A stretch of 64,000 bases of DNA from Microbacterium karelineae (lineage in GTDB: Bacteria > Actinomycetota > Actinomycetes > Actinomycetales > Microbacteriaceae), in NCBI RefSeq assembly GCF_009745985.1, contig NZ_WFIX01000177.1, forward strand, positions 186,001 to 250,000, written 5' to 3'. The position numbers were made by a program, and so were the translations under genes. This document shows, in pieces, positions 51,271-61,158 of this stretch (position 1 is the first letter of the stretch; the number at the start of each line of letters is the position of its first letter). The notes under the pieces were generated by a model that did no database searches, was not told the DNA's origin, and saw nothing but the letters and a program-made list of their open reading frames with translations.

Positions 51271-52407
51271 TCAGACATTCCCGTTCGCCTCCATCGGAGC
51301 GGCCGGAGCCTGCGCCTGCTTCCGCCGCGAGAGGCGCGTCAGGCGCGGGACCTCGGCCGTGCGACCGGCATCGGCCGGGACGATGATCTCCTGAGACGCG
51401 GCGATGCGCGCCTCGCCGTGTGCGACGACGAGATCGACGTCGCCCGGCGTGCGGCGGGCGACGAGCGCGAGCGCGATCGGCCCCAGGTCGTGATGGCGCG
51501 CGGCCGAGGTGACGGCGCCGGCCTCGTCGTCGCCGACGAGCACGACATCGCCCTTCTCGGGGAGGACGGAGTCGGATCCGTCGAGGTGCAGCATCACGAG
51601 GCGGCGCGGCGGGTGCCCGAGGTTGTGGACCTTCGCGACCGTCTCCTGCCCGCGGTAGCAGCCCTTGTTCAGGTGCACAGCGGTGCGCAGCCAGTCGGCC
51701 TCGTGCGGGATCAGGCGCTCGTCGACCTCGGTCGCCCAGCGGGGGCGCCACGCTGCGATGCGGAGCGCATCGACCGCGAGGGATCCGGCGATGTCGAGCT
51801 CGGCGAGCGACGCCGCGCCCTCCGCGTCGACGACCCCCTCGATCCAGCGGTAGCCGGCGCCGGGGTGCTCGGCCGCATCGGCGTACTGCCATCCGCCCGC
51901 CGTGACGTCCGGCCACGGATCCACCCACACGACCGGAGCGCCGTCCGGGGAGATCGCCGCGGCCGCGAGGCGATCGGCGGCGTCGCCGCCGCGCATCGCC
52001 CCGACCACGCCGAGGTCGTCGCGCACGGCGATCTCGACCTGCGCGCGGAAGCGCATCATGGTGAGCCACCTCGCGAGCGGCGCCGCGTCGCCGCGGTCGA
52101 CGATCAGCCAGAGCGTGGATCCGTCCGCGATGACGGCCGCCGCATGCTCGACGCGGCCGTGCGGATCCAGCACGAGCAGCTCGGTGCTCTCGCCCGGCTG
52201 CAGGGATCCGACCGCCTGCGATGTGATCGAGTCGAGCCAGCTCCGGCGATCGTCGCCCGACACCGCCACGACCGCGCGATCGGCGCGCGGCGCGATCGCG
52301 GCGCCGTCCTCCAGACGACGCTGCTCGATCGCGGGGGCGCCGGTGTGCAGGATCACGCCGTCGTCGTCCGCGACGACGCCGGGCCTGCTCGTGAAGGGAT
52401 CCGTCAT
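51271..52407 (-). CDS. ygfZ: YgfZ-type folate-binding protein
   Basis: A 378-residue GcvT-like protein that supports iron-sulfur cluster enzymes. The family signature KGCYRGQE (near 220) contains the conserved cysteine. Folate-binding strands in the N-terminal half (SWLDSITSQAVGSL) fit. The ATG overlaps the stop of the nitrobindin-like gene (TGATG). Confidence 0.9.
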   Translation of the reverse strand: MTDPFTSRPGVVADDDGVILHTGAPAIEQRRLEDGAAIAPRADRAVVAVSGDDRRSWLDSITSQAVGSLQPGESTELLVLDPHGRVEHAAAVIADGSTLWLIVDRGDAAPLARWLTMMRFRAQVEIAVRDDLGVVGAMRGGDAADRLAAAAISPDGAPVVWVDPWPDVTAGGWQYADAAEHPGAGYRWIEGVVDAEGAASLAELDIAGSLAVDALRIAAWRPRWATEVDERLIPHEADWLRTAVHLNKGCYRGQETVAKVHNLGHPPRRLVMLHLDGSDSVLPEKGDVVLVGDDEAGAVTSAARHHDLGPIALALVARRTPGDVDLVVAHGEARIAASQEIIVPADAGRTAEVPRLTRLSRRKQAQAPAAPMEANGNV

Positions 52408-53015
52408 CACTGCACCTTCTCCAGTCGGGCGGACGCGTGCGAGGCGAGTCCTCGCCCGAGCGCCGCGATGTCCCAGGCCCACAGGAGGTGACCCTCGACG
52501 AGGCCGTACATGCGGGTGGCGGCCGTATAGGGCTTCGCGCCGGCCGACCGCACGACCGCGTCGGTGCCGAGGTCGATGCGCGGGCCGTTCACCTCGCCGA
52601 TGTACAGCTCCTGCACGCCGTCCGAGTGCGACAGGACGGCCTCGATCGGGAACCCGCCGCCGTCCGTGCGGCGCTGTCGCTCGACGTCCTCCGCCGTGCG
52701 CGGGGTCTCGGCGGCGAGGGCCGGCAGGAGGCCCGGTCCCGGCGCCTCATCCGTCGCGTCGCGCGAGAGCCGCCAGAAGCCCGTCTCCGACACGAGACAC
52801 TGTGCCGGGCGATCCCCCGCCGCGAGCAGCGTCGCCGTCGCCGAGTAGTTCAGGAAGGGGCCGCCGTCGTGGCTGAAGCTCACCCGATGCGAGAACTCGC
52901 CCTCGTAGTGAGTGTCCCCGACCCGATAGTCGATGACGCCCGTGCCCTCCCAGACGCCGATGAGCCACGAGAGCGGGACGAGGTCGGCGGGGATGTCTGT
53001 CGGGATCTCGATCAT
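52407..53015 (-). CDS. Nitrobindin-like heme-binding beta-barrel protein
   Basis: A 202-residue protein of the FABP-like DUF1794 family. The start LSWLIGVWEGTGVIDY holds the GxWxGxG motif of nitrobindins, and repeated barrel strands follow (EFSHRVSFSHDG, FLNYSATATLL). Family members bind heme and may detoxify reactive nitrogen species. Co-transcribed with ygfZ, as in many actinobacteria. Confidence 0.88.
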   Translation of the reverse strand: MIEIPTDIPADLVPLSWLIGVWEGTGVIDYRVGDTHYEGEFSHRVSFSHDGGPFLNYSATATLLAAGDRPAQCLVSETGFWRLSRDATDEAPGPGLLPALAAETPRTAEDVERQRRTDGGGFPIEAVLSHSDGVQELYIGEVNGPRIDLGTDAVVRSAGAKPYTAATRMYGLVEGHLLWAWDIAALGRGLASHASARLEKVQ

Positions 53016-53095
53016 GGTGATCCCAGCGTATCCGCCGGTCGGACACAGTGGACGCGCCGGGCGCCGATCACGGGCGGCCGGCGCGGCGCGGCGCG

Positions 53096-53230
53096 CTACT
53101 TCTGGCCGCGGAAGAGGTTGACCAGGACGGAGCCCGAGACGAACGCGATCGCGAGGCTCGCGAGGCCCAGCAGGCCCACGAAGAACATCTCGAGGGCGAA
53201 CACGTCGACGTCGGCGAGGAATTCGAGCAT
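53096..53230 (-). CDS. 44-residue single-span membrane protein
   Basis: MLEFLADVDVFALEMFFVGL and onward forms one membrane helix (about 12-36), ending LVNLFRGQK. GGTGGGGG precedes the ATG. Composition and codon use look coding; small proteins of this kind in Microbacteriaceae are uncharacterised. Confidence 0.6.
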   Translation of the reverse strand: MLEFLADVDVFALEMFFVGLLGLASLAIAFVSGSVLVNLFRGQK

Positions 53231-53268
53231 GCCCCCACCCTACCGCGACGCGCGCGGATGTCGTGACC

Positions 53269-53619
53269 TCAGCCGATGACGTCGGGGAAGAGCGACAGCC
53301 CCGCCGCGACCGCCGTGAACAGGGCGCCGACGAGCGAGACGATCCCGACGATCAGGACGGATCCGAGGGCCGCCGTCGCCGTGCGCAGGATGAAGCCATC
53401 GGCCCGGCCGATGATGATCTGCACGACCAGCGCCACGATGACGCACACGCCCGCGGTCGGCGAGATCCACCCCCATCGCGCGTCGATCGGCGCGAAGCTC
53501 GTCACGACGACGGCGAACAGGAACGCGATGGTCCAGGGGAGCAGGAGTCCCTGACTGCGCGCGATCCGGCCGATGATCCCGGATCCGGAGCGCGGCGCCG
53601 ACTGTCCCGATTGCGACAT
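53269..53619 (-). CDS. Three-span membrane protein, hypothetical
   Basis: A 116-residue protein with hydrophobic segments at about 26-43, 53-72 and 83-108 ([19 protein letters not shown]). No family recognised. It diverges from glnR, leaving about 180 bases for promoters. Confidence 0.75.
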   Translation of the reverse strand: MSQSGQSAPRSGSGIIGRIARSQGLLLPWTIAFLFAVVVTSFAPIDARWGWISPTAGVCVIVALVVQIIIGRADGFILRTATAALGSVLIVGIVSLVGALFTAVAAGLSLFPDVIG

Positions 53620-53801
53620 GCGACTCCTCCCTGGCCCCGGCCCGATTCTCCGGGCCGTCCGTCCATTCTGCCCGACGCGCGCCGACCCGCCGCCGTGCGC
53701 GGCGAGAGCGAGCGTGCGTCCAGCACCCTCTCAGCGTTCCTCTATCATTGGGACACACCACAAGGGTCGGCGCCCCCGTATCGGCCCGAGAGGAAGTGCC
53801 C

Positions 53802-54527
53802 GTGGCCCAACTGCTCGTTCTCAGCTCATCCCCCGACGCCGGGCCCGTCCTGCCCGCGCTCGAGCTGCTCAGCCACCGCGTGAAGCAGATCCCCGCCGCG
53901 CCCGCGCAGCTCGTGAACGCACCGAGCGCCGACGTGATCCTCGTCGACGCGCGCGGCGACCTCGCGAACGCGAAGTCGCTGTGTCGGATCCTCACCACGA
54001 CGGGGCTCGACGCGCCCCTGATCCTCGTCACGACAGAGGGCGGCCTGACCGCCGTCTCGCCCGAGTGGGGAATCGACGACGTCGTCCTGACGAACGCCGG
54101 CCCCGCGGAGGTCGACGCGCGCCTGCGCCTCGCGCTCGGCCGCAAGGACGAGGAGCCGGAGACGACCCGCGTTCAGACGTCAGGCATCTCGATCGACGAG
54201 GCGTCCTACTCGGCGAAGGTGCGCGGCAAGCCGCTCGACCTCACCTACAAGGAGTTCCAGCTGCTGCACTTCTTCGCGACGCACCCCTCGCGGGTCTTCA
54301 CGCGCGAGCAGCTGCTGAGCGAGGTGTGGGGATACGACTACTTCGGCGGCACCCGCACGGTCGACGTGCACGTGCGCCGCCTGCGCGCCAAGCTCGGCGA
54401 CCTCGACCACCTCATCGGCACCGTGCGCAACGTCGGGTACCGCTTCAACGTGTCCGACGACGGCAAGGCACCGCCCCTGCCCTCCGCGGATCCGTCGTCG
54501 GCCCCCGGGACGACACGGCGTTCCTGA
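53802..54527 (+). CDS. glnR: Nitrogen regulator GlnR (orphan OmpR-type)
   Basis: A 241-residue regulator. The N-terminal receiver-like domain is the atypical GlnR form ([20 protein letters not shown], then [10 protein letters not shown]) without the full acidic pocket, so it acts without normal phosphorylation. The C-terminal winged helix (about 125-225) has [15 protein letters not shown] and [10 protein letters not shown]. GlnR activates or represses ammonium assimilation genes in actinobacteria. The GTG at 53802 has GAGAGGAAG ahead of it and begins the family's conserved start; a longer ATG frame from 53748 is unlikely. Confidence 0.88.
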   Translation: MAQLLVLSSSPDAGPVLPALELLSHRVKQIPAAPAQLVNAPSADVILVDARGDLANAKSLCRILTTTGLDAPLILVTTEGGLTAVSPEWGIDDVVLTNAGPAEVDARLRLALGRKDEEPETTRVQTSGISIDEASYSAKVRGKPLDLTYKEFQLLHFFATHPSRVFTREQLLSEVWGYDYFGGTRTVDVHVRRLRAKLGDLDHLIGTVRNVGYRFNVSDDGKAPPLPSADPSSAPGTTRRS

Positions 54528-54589
54528 GGCACACCGCCCGCCTCGTTTCGTTCACCTCCGCGTCTCATGGCGCTGTCAGGATGGAGAGC

Positions 54590-56779
54590 ATGACCGACCC
54601 CACGATCGTCGACACCGGCCTGGGAGACGCGGAGGACGACGACTTCGATGAGCTCATCGAGGTCGACGGATCCGACCTCCCCGACCACCGCTTCTCGGAT
54701 CGCGAGCTGAGCTGGCTCGCATTCAACCAGCGCGTGCTCGAGCTCGCCGAGGATCCGAACGTGCCGCTGCTCGAGCGCGCGAACTTCATCGCGATCTTCG
54801 CCAGCAACCTCGACGAGTTCTTCATGGTGCGCGTCGCGGGCCTGAAGCGGCGCATCGTCACGGGGCTCGCCGTCCCGACGAACGTCGGGACGACGCCGCA
54901 CCGCGTGCTCGAGGGCATCAGTCGCGACGCACACGAGCTGCAGGCGCGCCACGCCGCCGCCTGGCAGGACAAGCTGCGGCCCGCGCTCGCCGAGGAGGGC
55001 GTCGAGTTCGTCGGCTGGGACGAGCTGTCCGACGCCGAGCGCGGCGGGCTGTACGAGTACTTCCAGCAGCAGGTCTTCCCCGTGCTCATGCCGCTCGCCG
55101 TCGACCCGGCGCACCCCTTCCCCTACATCTCCGGGCTCTCGCTGAACCTCGCCGTGCGGATCCGCCACTCGCGCACGGGCCGCGAGGAGTTCGCGCGCAT
55201 CAAGGTGCCGCCCATGCTCCCCCGGCTCGTGCGGGTGCCCGAGGAGGATCCGTCGGGCGACCGAGTGCGATACCTGCCGCTCGAACGCCTCGTCGCGGAG
55301 AACCTCGGCGAGCTGTTCCCCGGTATGGAGATCCTCGAGCACCACGCGTTCCGCCTCACGCGGAACGAGGACATGGTGATCGAGGAGGACGAGTCGGAGA
55401 ACCTCATCCAGGCCCTCGAGCAGGAGCTCCTGCGGCGCCGCTTCGGGCCGCCGATCCGCCTCGAGATCACCGAGGACATGGACGACGTCACCCTCGGGCT
55501 GCTGCTCGACGAGCTCGACATCTCGGAGCAGGAGGTCTACCGCCTGCCCGCCCCCCTCGACCTGCGGGCGCTGTTTCAGCTCGGCAAGGTCGACCGGCCC
55601 GACCTGAAGTTCACGAAGCATGTGCCGGTCACGGCCCTCGCGTTCCAGCCCACCGACACCGACTCGAAGCACGCGAAGGCCGACATCTTCGGCGCGATCC
55701 GCAAGGGCGACGTGCTCGTGCACCACCCCTACGAGTCGTTCGCGACGAGCGTGCAGGCCTTCCTCGAGCAGGCGGCGCGCGACCCGCAGGTGCTCGCGAT
55801 CAAGCAGACGCTCTACCGCACATCCGGCGACAGCCCGGTCGTGCAGGCGCTCATCGACGCCGCCGAGAACGGGAAGCAGGTGCTCGCGCTCGTCGAGGTG
55901 AAGGCGCGCTTCGACGAGGCGAACAACATCGAGTGGGCACGGATCCTCGAGAAGTCGGGCGTGCACGTCGTCTACGGCCTCGTGGGGCTCAAGACCCACT
56001 GCAAGATCGCGTCGGTCGTGCGCGAGGAGAACGGCCAGCTGCGCCACTACACGCACGTCGGCACGGGCAACTACAACCCCAAGACCAGCCGCCTCTACGA
56101 GGACTTCGGGCTGTTCACCTGCGACCCGGTCGTCGGGCGCGATGTGACACGCCTGTTCAACGAGCTGAGCGGCTACGCGATCGAGAAGAAGTTCTCGCGC
56201 CTGCTCACGGCGCCGCTGCACCTGCGCAAGGGGCTGCTGCGGATGATCGACCGCGAGCGGCAGCACGCGGGCGCCGGACGCCCGGCGCATGTGCGGATCA
56301 AGGTCAACTCGATGGTCGACGAGGAGATCATCGACGCCCTCTACCGCGCGTCGATGGCCGGCGCGAAGGTCGACGTCTGGGTGCGCGGGATCTGCAGCCT
56401 CCGCGTCGACCTGCCGGGCGTGAGCGACAACATCCGCGTGCGCAGCGTGCTCGGGCGATACCTCGAGCATTCACGCATCTTCGCGTTCGAGAACGGCGGA
56501 TCACCCGAGACGTTCATCGGCAGCGCCGACATGATGCATCGCAACCTCGACCGCCGGGTCGAGGCCCTCGTCGAGATCACCAAGCCGCAGCAGGTCGCGG
56601 AGCTCGTCCAGTTCTTCGACCTCGCGATGGACGACACCTCTGCCACGTGGCATCTCGGCGAGAACGGCGCGTGGATCCGACATCACGTCGACGCGGAGGG
56701 CGCCCCCCTCACCGATGTGCAGGACAAGACGATGTCGCAGATCCAGCGTCGGCGACGGTCGCGGCAGACGAGGCGCTGA
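54590..56779 (+). CDS. ppk: Polyphosphate kinase, RNA degradosome-type
   Basis: A 729-residue PPK1 that makes and degrades polyphosphate using ATP. Family features: N-terminal four-helix region ([17 protein letters not shown]), head domain with [13 protein letters not shown], catalytic core with histidines in the C-terminal half ([25 protein letters not shown]). Starts at 54590, where GGAGAG is well placed; 54581 is an alternative. Encoded between glnR and mutT1, a common order in this family. Confidence 0.93.
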   Translation: MTDPTIVDTGLGDAEDDDFDELIEVDGSDLPDHRFSDRELSWLAFNQRVLELAEDPNVPLLERANFIAIFASNLDEFFMVRVAGLKRRIVTGLAVPTNVGTTPHRVLEGISRDAHELQARHAAAWQDKLRPALAEEGVEFVGWDELSDAERGGLYEYFQQQVFPVLMPLAVDPAHPFPYISGLSLNLAVRIRHSRTGREEFARIKVPPMLPRLVRVPEEDPSGDRVRYLPLERLVAENLGELFPGMEILEHHAFRLTRNEDMVIEEDESENLIQALEQELLRRRFGPPIRLEITEDMDDVTLGLLLDELDISEQEVYRLPAPLDLRALFQLGKVDRPDLKFTKHVPVTALAFQPTDTDSKHAKADIFGAIRKGDVLVHHPYESFATSVQAFLEQAARDPQVLAIKQTLYRTSGDSPVVQALIDAAENGKQVLALVEVKARFDEANNIEWARILEKSGVHVVYGLVGLKTHCKIASVVREENGQLRHYTHVGTGNYNPKTSRLYEDFGLFTCDPVVGRDVTRLFNELSGYAIEKKFSRLLTAPLHLRKGLLRMIDRERQHAGAGRPAHVRIKVNSMVDEEIIDALYRASMAGAKVDVWVRGICSLRVDLPGVSDNIRVRSVLGRYLEHSRIFAFENGGSPETFIGSADMMHRNLDRRVEALVEITKPQQVAELVQFFDLAMDDTSATWHLGENGAWIRHHVDAEGAPLTDVQDKTMSQIQRRRRSRQTRR

Positions 56780-56780
56780 G

Positions 56781-57779
56781 GTGGCGGCGAAGACGGGGGC
56801 GGTCCTCAGCCGCTCCCAGACGCGCAGCAGGCCGCTGGTCCTCGCCGCGGGCGGCGTCATGTGGCGGTTCTCCGACGACGAGCTGCAGGTGCTCCTCGTG
56901 CACCGCGAGAAGTTCCGCGACTGGTCGTTCCCGAAGGGCAAGGTCGACCCGGGAGAGACGCTCCCCGAGACGGCCGTACGCGAGCTCGAGGAGGAGACCG
57001 GGATCCGCGGGCATCTCGGACCGGCGCTGAGCCGCGTGCAGTATCACATGCCCTCGGGCCGCGAGAAGGTCGTGCACTACTGGGCCGTCGAGGCGACGCC
57101 CGACGCCGTGAGCGCCTCGACATTCCGCCCGAACAAGGAGATCGCCGACCTCGAGTGGATGGGGATCGACGACGCGCGGGGCAAGCTCAGCTACCCCGTG
57201 GACCGCGAGGTGCTGCGCGCATTCGAGCAGCTCGTCGCCGCCGATGGCCTCGGCACGTTCGCCGTCGTGCTCATGCGGCACGGGCAGGCCGCCCCCGGCT
57301 CGTCGGTTGACGGCCCAGACAGCGTTCGGCCCCTCACGCCGCGCGGCGCCGAGCAGGCGCGCGCAGCGGTCGGCCCCCTGCGCGCGTTCGGCGTCGAGAG
57401 GATCGTCGCGTCGTCCGCCGTGCGCTGCCAGGAGACCGTCATGCCGCTGTCCCAGGAGATCGGCAAGCGCACGTGCGTGGTCGACGCCCTCAGCCAGGCG
57501 GCGTGGGAACAGGGCGACGACGACGTGGCGTCGATCGTCGACAAGCGGATCCGCAAGGCCAAGGGCGCCGTGCTCTGCTCCCACTCCCCCGTGATCCCGG
57601 CGATCATGGAGACCGTCGCACAGGCGACGGGAACGCGATCGACGCGGGAGCTGCGCGACGCGTCGTCGCTGCGCACCGGATCCTTCGCGGTCGTGCACGT
57701 GCGGCGCGGCCGCACCGAGAACGGAATCGTCGCCATCGAGACGCACTCGCCGCTCGACGAGCGCTCGCCCGAGAGCTGA
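56781..57779 (+). CDS. mutT1: MutT1-type Nudix hydrolase fused to histidine phosphatase
   Basis: A 332-residue fusion as in mycobacterial MutT1. The Nudix box is complete: GKVDPGETLPETAVRELEEE and following TGI. The phosphatase part has LMRHGQA and a second conserved histidine in CSHSP. It should sanitise oxidised nucleotides such as 8-oxo-dGTP and diphosphorylated signalling nucleotides. GTG start one base after the ppk stop, so coupled. Confidence 0.9.
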   Translation: MAAKTGAVLSRSQTRSRPLVLAAGGVMWRFSDDELQVLLVHREKFRDWSFPKGKVDPGETLPETAVRELEEETGIRGHLGPALSRVQYHMPSGREKVVHYWAVEATPDAVSASTFRPNKEIADLEWMGIDDARGKLSYPVDREVLRAFEQLVAADGLGTFAVVLMRHGQAAPGSSVDGPDSVRPLTPRGAEQARAAVGPLRAFGVERIVASSAVRCQETVMPLSQEIGKRTCVVDALSQAAWEQGDDDVASIVDKRIRKAKGAVLCSHSPVIPAIMETVAQATGTRSTRELRDASSLRTGSFAVVHVRRGRTENGIVAIETHSPLDERSPES

Positions 57780-57804
57780 CCGCGCGGCACCGTAGGATGG
57801 TGCG

Positions 57805-58809
57805 GTGACAAAGCCACGCCTCTTCTCCGGTATGCAGCCCTCGGCCGATTCGCTCCAGATCGGCAACTACATCGGGGCGCTGATGCAGTGGCGCGGTATG
57901 CAGGACGACTACGACGCGTTCTTCACCGTCGTCGACCTGCACGCCATCACGGTGCCGCAGGATCCCGCCCAGCTGCGTGAGAAGACGCGGCGCACAGCCG
58001 CGCAGTACATCGCGGCGGGCGTCGAGCCGTCGCGGTCGACGCTCTACGTGCAGTCGCAGGTCCCGGCGCACGCCGAGCTGGCGTGGATCCTCTCCACGAT
58101 CACGGGCTTCGGCGAGGCCGGGCGCATGACGCAGTTCAAGGACAAGTCGCAGCGATACGGCGCCGACCAGGCGAGCGTCGGGCTGTTCACCTACCCGGTC
58201 CTCATGGCGGCCGACATCCTCCTGTTCCAGGCGGAGGCCGTGCCCGTCGGCGACGACCAGAAGCAGCATGTCGAGCTCACCCGCAACCTCGCGGAGCGCT
58301 TCAACTCGCGCTTCGGCGAGACGTTCGTCGTGCCGACGCCCGTGATCCAGGGCGAGACCGCCCGCATCTACGACCTGCAGGACCCGACCTCGAAGATGTC
58401 GAAGTCGGCCGAATCGCAGGCGGGCGTGCTCTATCTGCTCGACGACATCAACGCGACGGCGAAGAAGGTCATGCGCGCCGTGACCGACAGCGAAGGCGTC
58501 GTGCGCTACGACCGCGCCGAGAAGCCCGGGGTCTCGAACCTGCTCACGATCTACGCGGCGCTCACAGGCCGGGAGATCTCGTCGATCGAGGACGAGTACG
58601 CGGGGCGCGGCTACGGCGACTTCAAGAAGGGCCTGCGCGACGTGATCGTCGCCGAGTTCGAGCCCGTGCGGGCGCGCGCGCTCGAGCTGCTCGAGGATCC
58701 CGCCGAGCTCGACCGCGTGCTCTCCGCGAATGCGGAGCGCGCGTCAGAGGCCGCCGAGCAGACCCTCGCGACCGTGTACGAGCGCGTCGGCCTGCTGCGC
58801 CGTGGGTGA
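57805..58809 (+). CDS. trpS: Tryptophanyl-tRNA synthetase
   Basis: A 334-residue class Ic synthetase charging tRNA-Trp. The HIGH-like QIGNYIGA (near 20) and KMSKS (SKMSKSAES, about 194-202) are present, with AEAVPVGDDQKQH before them. Normal length. GTG start. It follows mutT1 after 25 bases. Confidence 0.95.
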   Translation: MTKPRLFSGMQPSADSLQIGNYIGALMQWRGMQDDYDAFFTVVDLHAITVPQDPAQLREKTRRTAAQYIAAGVEPSRSTLYVQSQVPAHAELAWILSTITGFGEAGRMTQFKDKSQRYGADQASVGLFTYPVLMAADILLFQAEAVPVGDDQKQHVELTRNLAERFNSRFGETFVVPTPVIQGETARIYDLQDPTSKMSKSAESQAGVLYLLDDINATAKKVMRAVTDSEGVVRYDRAEKPGVSNLLTIYAALTGREISSIEDEYAGRGYGDFKKGLRDVIVAEFEPVRARALELLEDPAELDRVLSANAERASEAAEQTLATVYERVGLLRRG

Positions 58810-59365
58810 GCCCGCCGCCCTCACCACGCCCCGACTGTTCCTCTCCCTCCCCGTCGCCGACGACGTGGACGGGATCTTCGAGGCGTGCCAGGATCCGCTG
58901 ATCCAGCGATACACGACCGTGCCGTCGCCGTACACGCGCGAGGACGCCGAGTCATTCGTCCGGCTCGCCGCAGAGTGGTGGGAATCGGGCGCCGAGCACG
59001 TGTGGGTCGTGCGCGCGGGCGACGAGCTCGTCGGCGCGATGGGCCTGCACGGGATCAAGAACGGCGCGGCCGAGCTCGGGTACTGGACGGCGCCCGCGGG
59101 CCGCGGCCGGGGCTACACGACGGAGGCGGCCCGTGCCGTCGTCGACTTCGCGTTCGGTCCCATGCGGATCGAGCGCCTGGAGTGGCACGCCGTCGTCGGC
59201 AACCTCGCGTCGGCGCGCGTCGCACAGAAGCTCGGCTTCCGGTTCGAGGGCGTGCGCCGGCAAGGTCTGCCCGGCCACGGCCCCGGCGCCTCCGGCCGAG
59301 TCGACGGCTGGATCGCGGGCCTGCTGTCGACCGACCCCCTCACCGAGGTCAGCTGGGGGCTGTAG
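58802..59365 (+). CDS. GNAT acetyltransferase, RimJ/RimL type
   Basis: A 187-residue acyl-CoA-dependent acetyltransferase. Start LTTPRLFLSLPVADDV and the acetyl-CoA loop GRGRGYTTEAARAVVDF are clear, as is NLASARVAQKLGFRFEG. The RimJ/RimL type usually acetylates N-terminal amino groups of proteins, but substrate prediction is unsafe. GTG start overlaps trpS by 8 bases. Confidence 0.88.
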   Translation: MGEPAALTTPRLFLSLPVADDVDGIFEACQDPLIQRYTTVPSPYTREDAESFVRLAAEWWESGAEHVWVVRAGDELVGAMGLHGIKNGAAELGYWTAPAGRGRGYTTEAARAVVDFAFGPMRIERLEWHAVVGNLASARVAQKLGFRFEGVRRQGLPGHGPGASGRVDGWIAGLLSTDPLTEVSWGL

Positions 59366-59425
59366 ACCGGGGCACGCCGACGTCCCGCCGTCGTGTCGTC
59401 CGCAGCACATCTGCCGACTGCTGGA

Positions 59426-59508
59426 TGCACAACGACGCCAATTCTGTGCGGACCTGCCCGACACGCCGGTGTCGGCACGTCCCCGGCCCAGAATTGGCGT
59501 CGTTGTGT
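59426..59508. repeat. 78-bp inverted repeat element, copy 1
   Basis: Core arms of 17 bases, ACAACGACGCCAATTCT (59429-59445) and its exact reverse complement (59490-59506), flank 44 bases of centre; total 78. The left arm extends as TGTGCGGACCT into the centre. It lies between the convergent GNAT genes (stops at 59365 and 59516), so it may act as a terminator here. Two more copies follow. Confidence 0.85.
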
Positions 59509-59515
59509 CGGTGCG

Positions 59516-60034
59516 TCAGCGCAACCGCATCGACATGACGGTGCGGACGATCCAGTCGTGGCCGTGGTCATCCTCGGTATGGGTCATGCCGAGCTTCTCG
59601 GCGACGCGACGCGACGCGGTGTTCTCCGGGTGGATGATGGCCGTCAGCTCGGTCGGGGCGAGCCTCCGGCGCGCCTCCTCGACGCACGCCTGCGCCGCCT
59701 CCGTGGCGTACCCCCGCCCCTGCAGATCCGCGCGCACGTGGTAGCCGACCTCGAGCACGTCCCGGCCGTTCGACGTCTGCCACGTCAGCCCGCAGTCCCC
59801 GACGAACTCGCCGTCGTGCGTCTCGATGATCCACAGCCCGAAGCCGTGCGCCGCGTAGCGCTCGCGCGAGCGGCGGATCCACTCGGCCGCCTCCTTCTGC
59901 GACTTCGGCGCGGGATAGAACCGCATCATCTCGGGGTCGCCCAGCAGCGCCGCCATCTGGTCGAAGTCCCCCTCCTCCATCTCGCGGAATCGCAGGCGAG
60001 CAGTGTCGAGCGGAGTGCGGCGATCGAGCGTCAT
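59516..60034 (-). CDS. GNAT acetyltransferase, second family member
   Basis: A 172-residue acetyltransferase: LDTARLRFREMEEGDFDQM, CoA loop LQGRGYATEAAQACVEEA, and NTASRRVAEKLGMTHTE. It resembles the first GNAT in layout but not in sequence detail, so it is not a recent duplicate. Its upstream region holds copy 2 of the repeat. Confidence 0.88.
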   Translation of the reverse strand: MTLDRRTPLDTARLRFREMEEGDFDQMAALLGDPEMMRFYPAPKSQKEAAEWIRRSRERYAAHGFGLWIIETHDGEFVGDCGLTWQTSNGRDVLEVGYHVRADLQGRGYATEAAQACVEEARRRLAPTELTAIIHPENTASRRVAEKLGMTHTEDDHGHDWIVRTVMSMRLR

Positions 60035-60062
60035 GCTGCCAGCGGAGGGCGGCGGGTCGGAT

Positions 60063-60145
60063 GCACGACGACGCCAATTCTGCGCAGTCCCGCCGCTCGC
60101 ACCGGTGTGTCGACGAGGTCCGCACAGAATTGGCGTCGTTGTGCA
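60063..60145. repeat. 78-bp inverted repeat element, copy 2
   Basis: Arms 60065-60081 (one base differs from the consensus: ACGACGACG) and 60126-60142 enclose exactly 44 bases; total again 78. The GTGCGGACCT extension is on the right arm when read on the minus strand, so the orientation is opposite to copy 1. It starts 29 bases before the GNAT start and ends nine bases before the stop of the AbiEi/DUF559 gene. Confidence 0.85.
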
Positions 60146-60153
60146 GGATCAGC

Positions 60154-60996
60154 TCACCGGCGGAGCAGACCGCGCGCGGCCTCCACGAACACCGATGGTC
60201 GGTCGAACATCATCGTCGCGGTCGGGCGGAGCGTGGCATATCCCCGCGCCGCCGCCGCGAGATCCCGTTCGCGATCGCGCTGCTGCATCTCCCACCCACC
60301 GTGGAACTCCCGACTGTCGCACTCGACGATGATCCAGCCGTCGAGCAGCAGATCCACGCGCCCGACCCCCTCGATCTCCACCTGCAGCTCGACCGTCACG
60401 CCCAGGGTGCGGGCTGCCAGCCGCGCGAATGTCTCGGCACCGGCCTCCGCACGCGGATCGACGTAGCGACGCAGTCGCTGCAGCCGACGAGGAAGGAGCT
60501 CGAACACCTCGCCGAGCTGGTCCGGCGCGAGCACCTTCTTGTTGAGCGCGCTGTCGAGCGTCGCGATCGCCGCGCGGGGATCCTGGCAGAGGACGGCCTG
60601 CGCCACGGCCGCGGGGATGCTCGAGATCGCCGAGTCGGCCGCTGCCCCGTCGAACCGCCAGTGCGTGACGACACGGCGACCGTCGACGGCGAGACGGACC
60701 GACCGGGACTGCGGCGAGCGCAGCCAGTGGTGCCCCCGCTCGATCTGCACGTGCGTGCGACCGTCGTCCCGCAGCACGAAGACGCTGCATTCGCGCATGA
60801 GGGACACGCAGTCGGCGCGCCCGCCGACGCGGACGGCCGACTTGATCGTGTCGCTCGCCGAGCCCAGCACATAGTTGTCGCGCCGGGCATGGAAGAGGTG
60901 CCCTTCCGACACGGCGCGACGGATGCCGTCTCGCGTCATCCCTTCCGCACGTAGGTCGCCGTATGAGGCGATGCGGAACTCGTTCGCTGTCGTCAT
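60154..60996 (-). CDS. AbiEi-like antitoxin-domain protein with DUF559 nuclease-like domain
   Basis: A 280-residue protein of a type common in actinobacteria. The N-terminal winged helix (FRIASYGDLRAEGMTRDGIR) resembles the AbiEi antitoxin domain. The C-terminal part (about 210-280: VGRVDLLLDGWIIVECDSREFH, ERDLAAAARGYATLRP) resembles the Vsr-like DUF559 PD-(D/E)xK nuclease fold. No AbiEii toxin gene is adjacent. It is flanked on both sides by copies of the 78-bp repeat. Confidence 0.8.
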   Translation of the reverse strand: MTTANEFRIASYGDLRAEGMTRDGIRRAVSEGHLFHARRDNYVLGSASDTIKSAVRVGGRADCVSLMRECSVFVLRDDGRTHVQIERGHHWLRSPQSRSVRLAVDGRRVVTHWRFDGAAADSAISSIPAAVAQAVLCQDPRAAIATLDSALNKKVLAPDQLGEVFELLPRRLQRLRRYVDPRAEAGAETFARLAARTLGVTVELQVEIEGVGRVDLLLDGWIIVECDSREFHGGWEMQQRDRERDLAAAARGYATLRPTATMMFDRPSVFVEAARGLLRR

Positions 60997-61158
60997 GGGC
61001 TGACCCTGCCGGATCCGCGCATGCGGTGCGGCCGCGCACCCGCGGATTTCCGGGGCTGCTGTGGACAACGATGGCGAATCGGCGATTGTGAGCACGCTGA
61101 TCGGCCGGGCTCTGCTCCTCAACCTGGGTGGGACCGGCCCCGTCACCGGGGTCCCACC

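Noticed and set aside
53573-54589. Extended ppk start hundreds of codons upstream
   Set aside because: The extra region overlaps glnR in another frame and has shadow-like composition; PPK similarity begins near 54590, where a good ribosome site lies.
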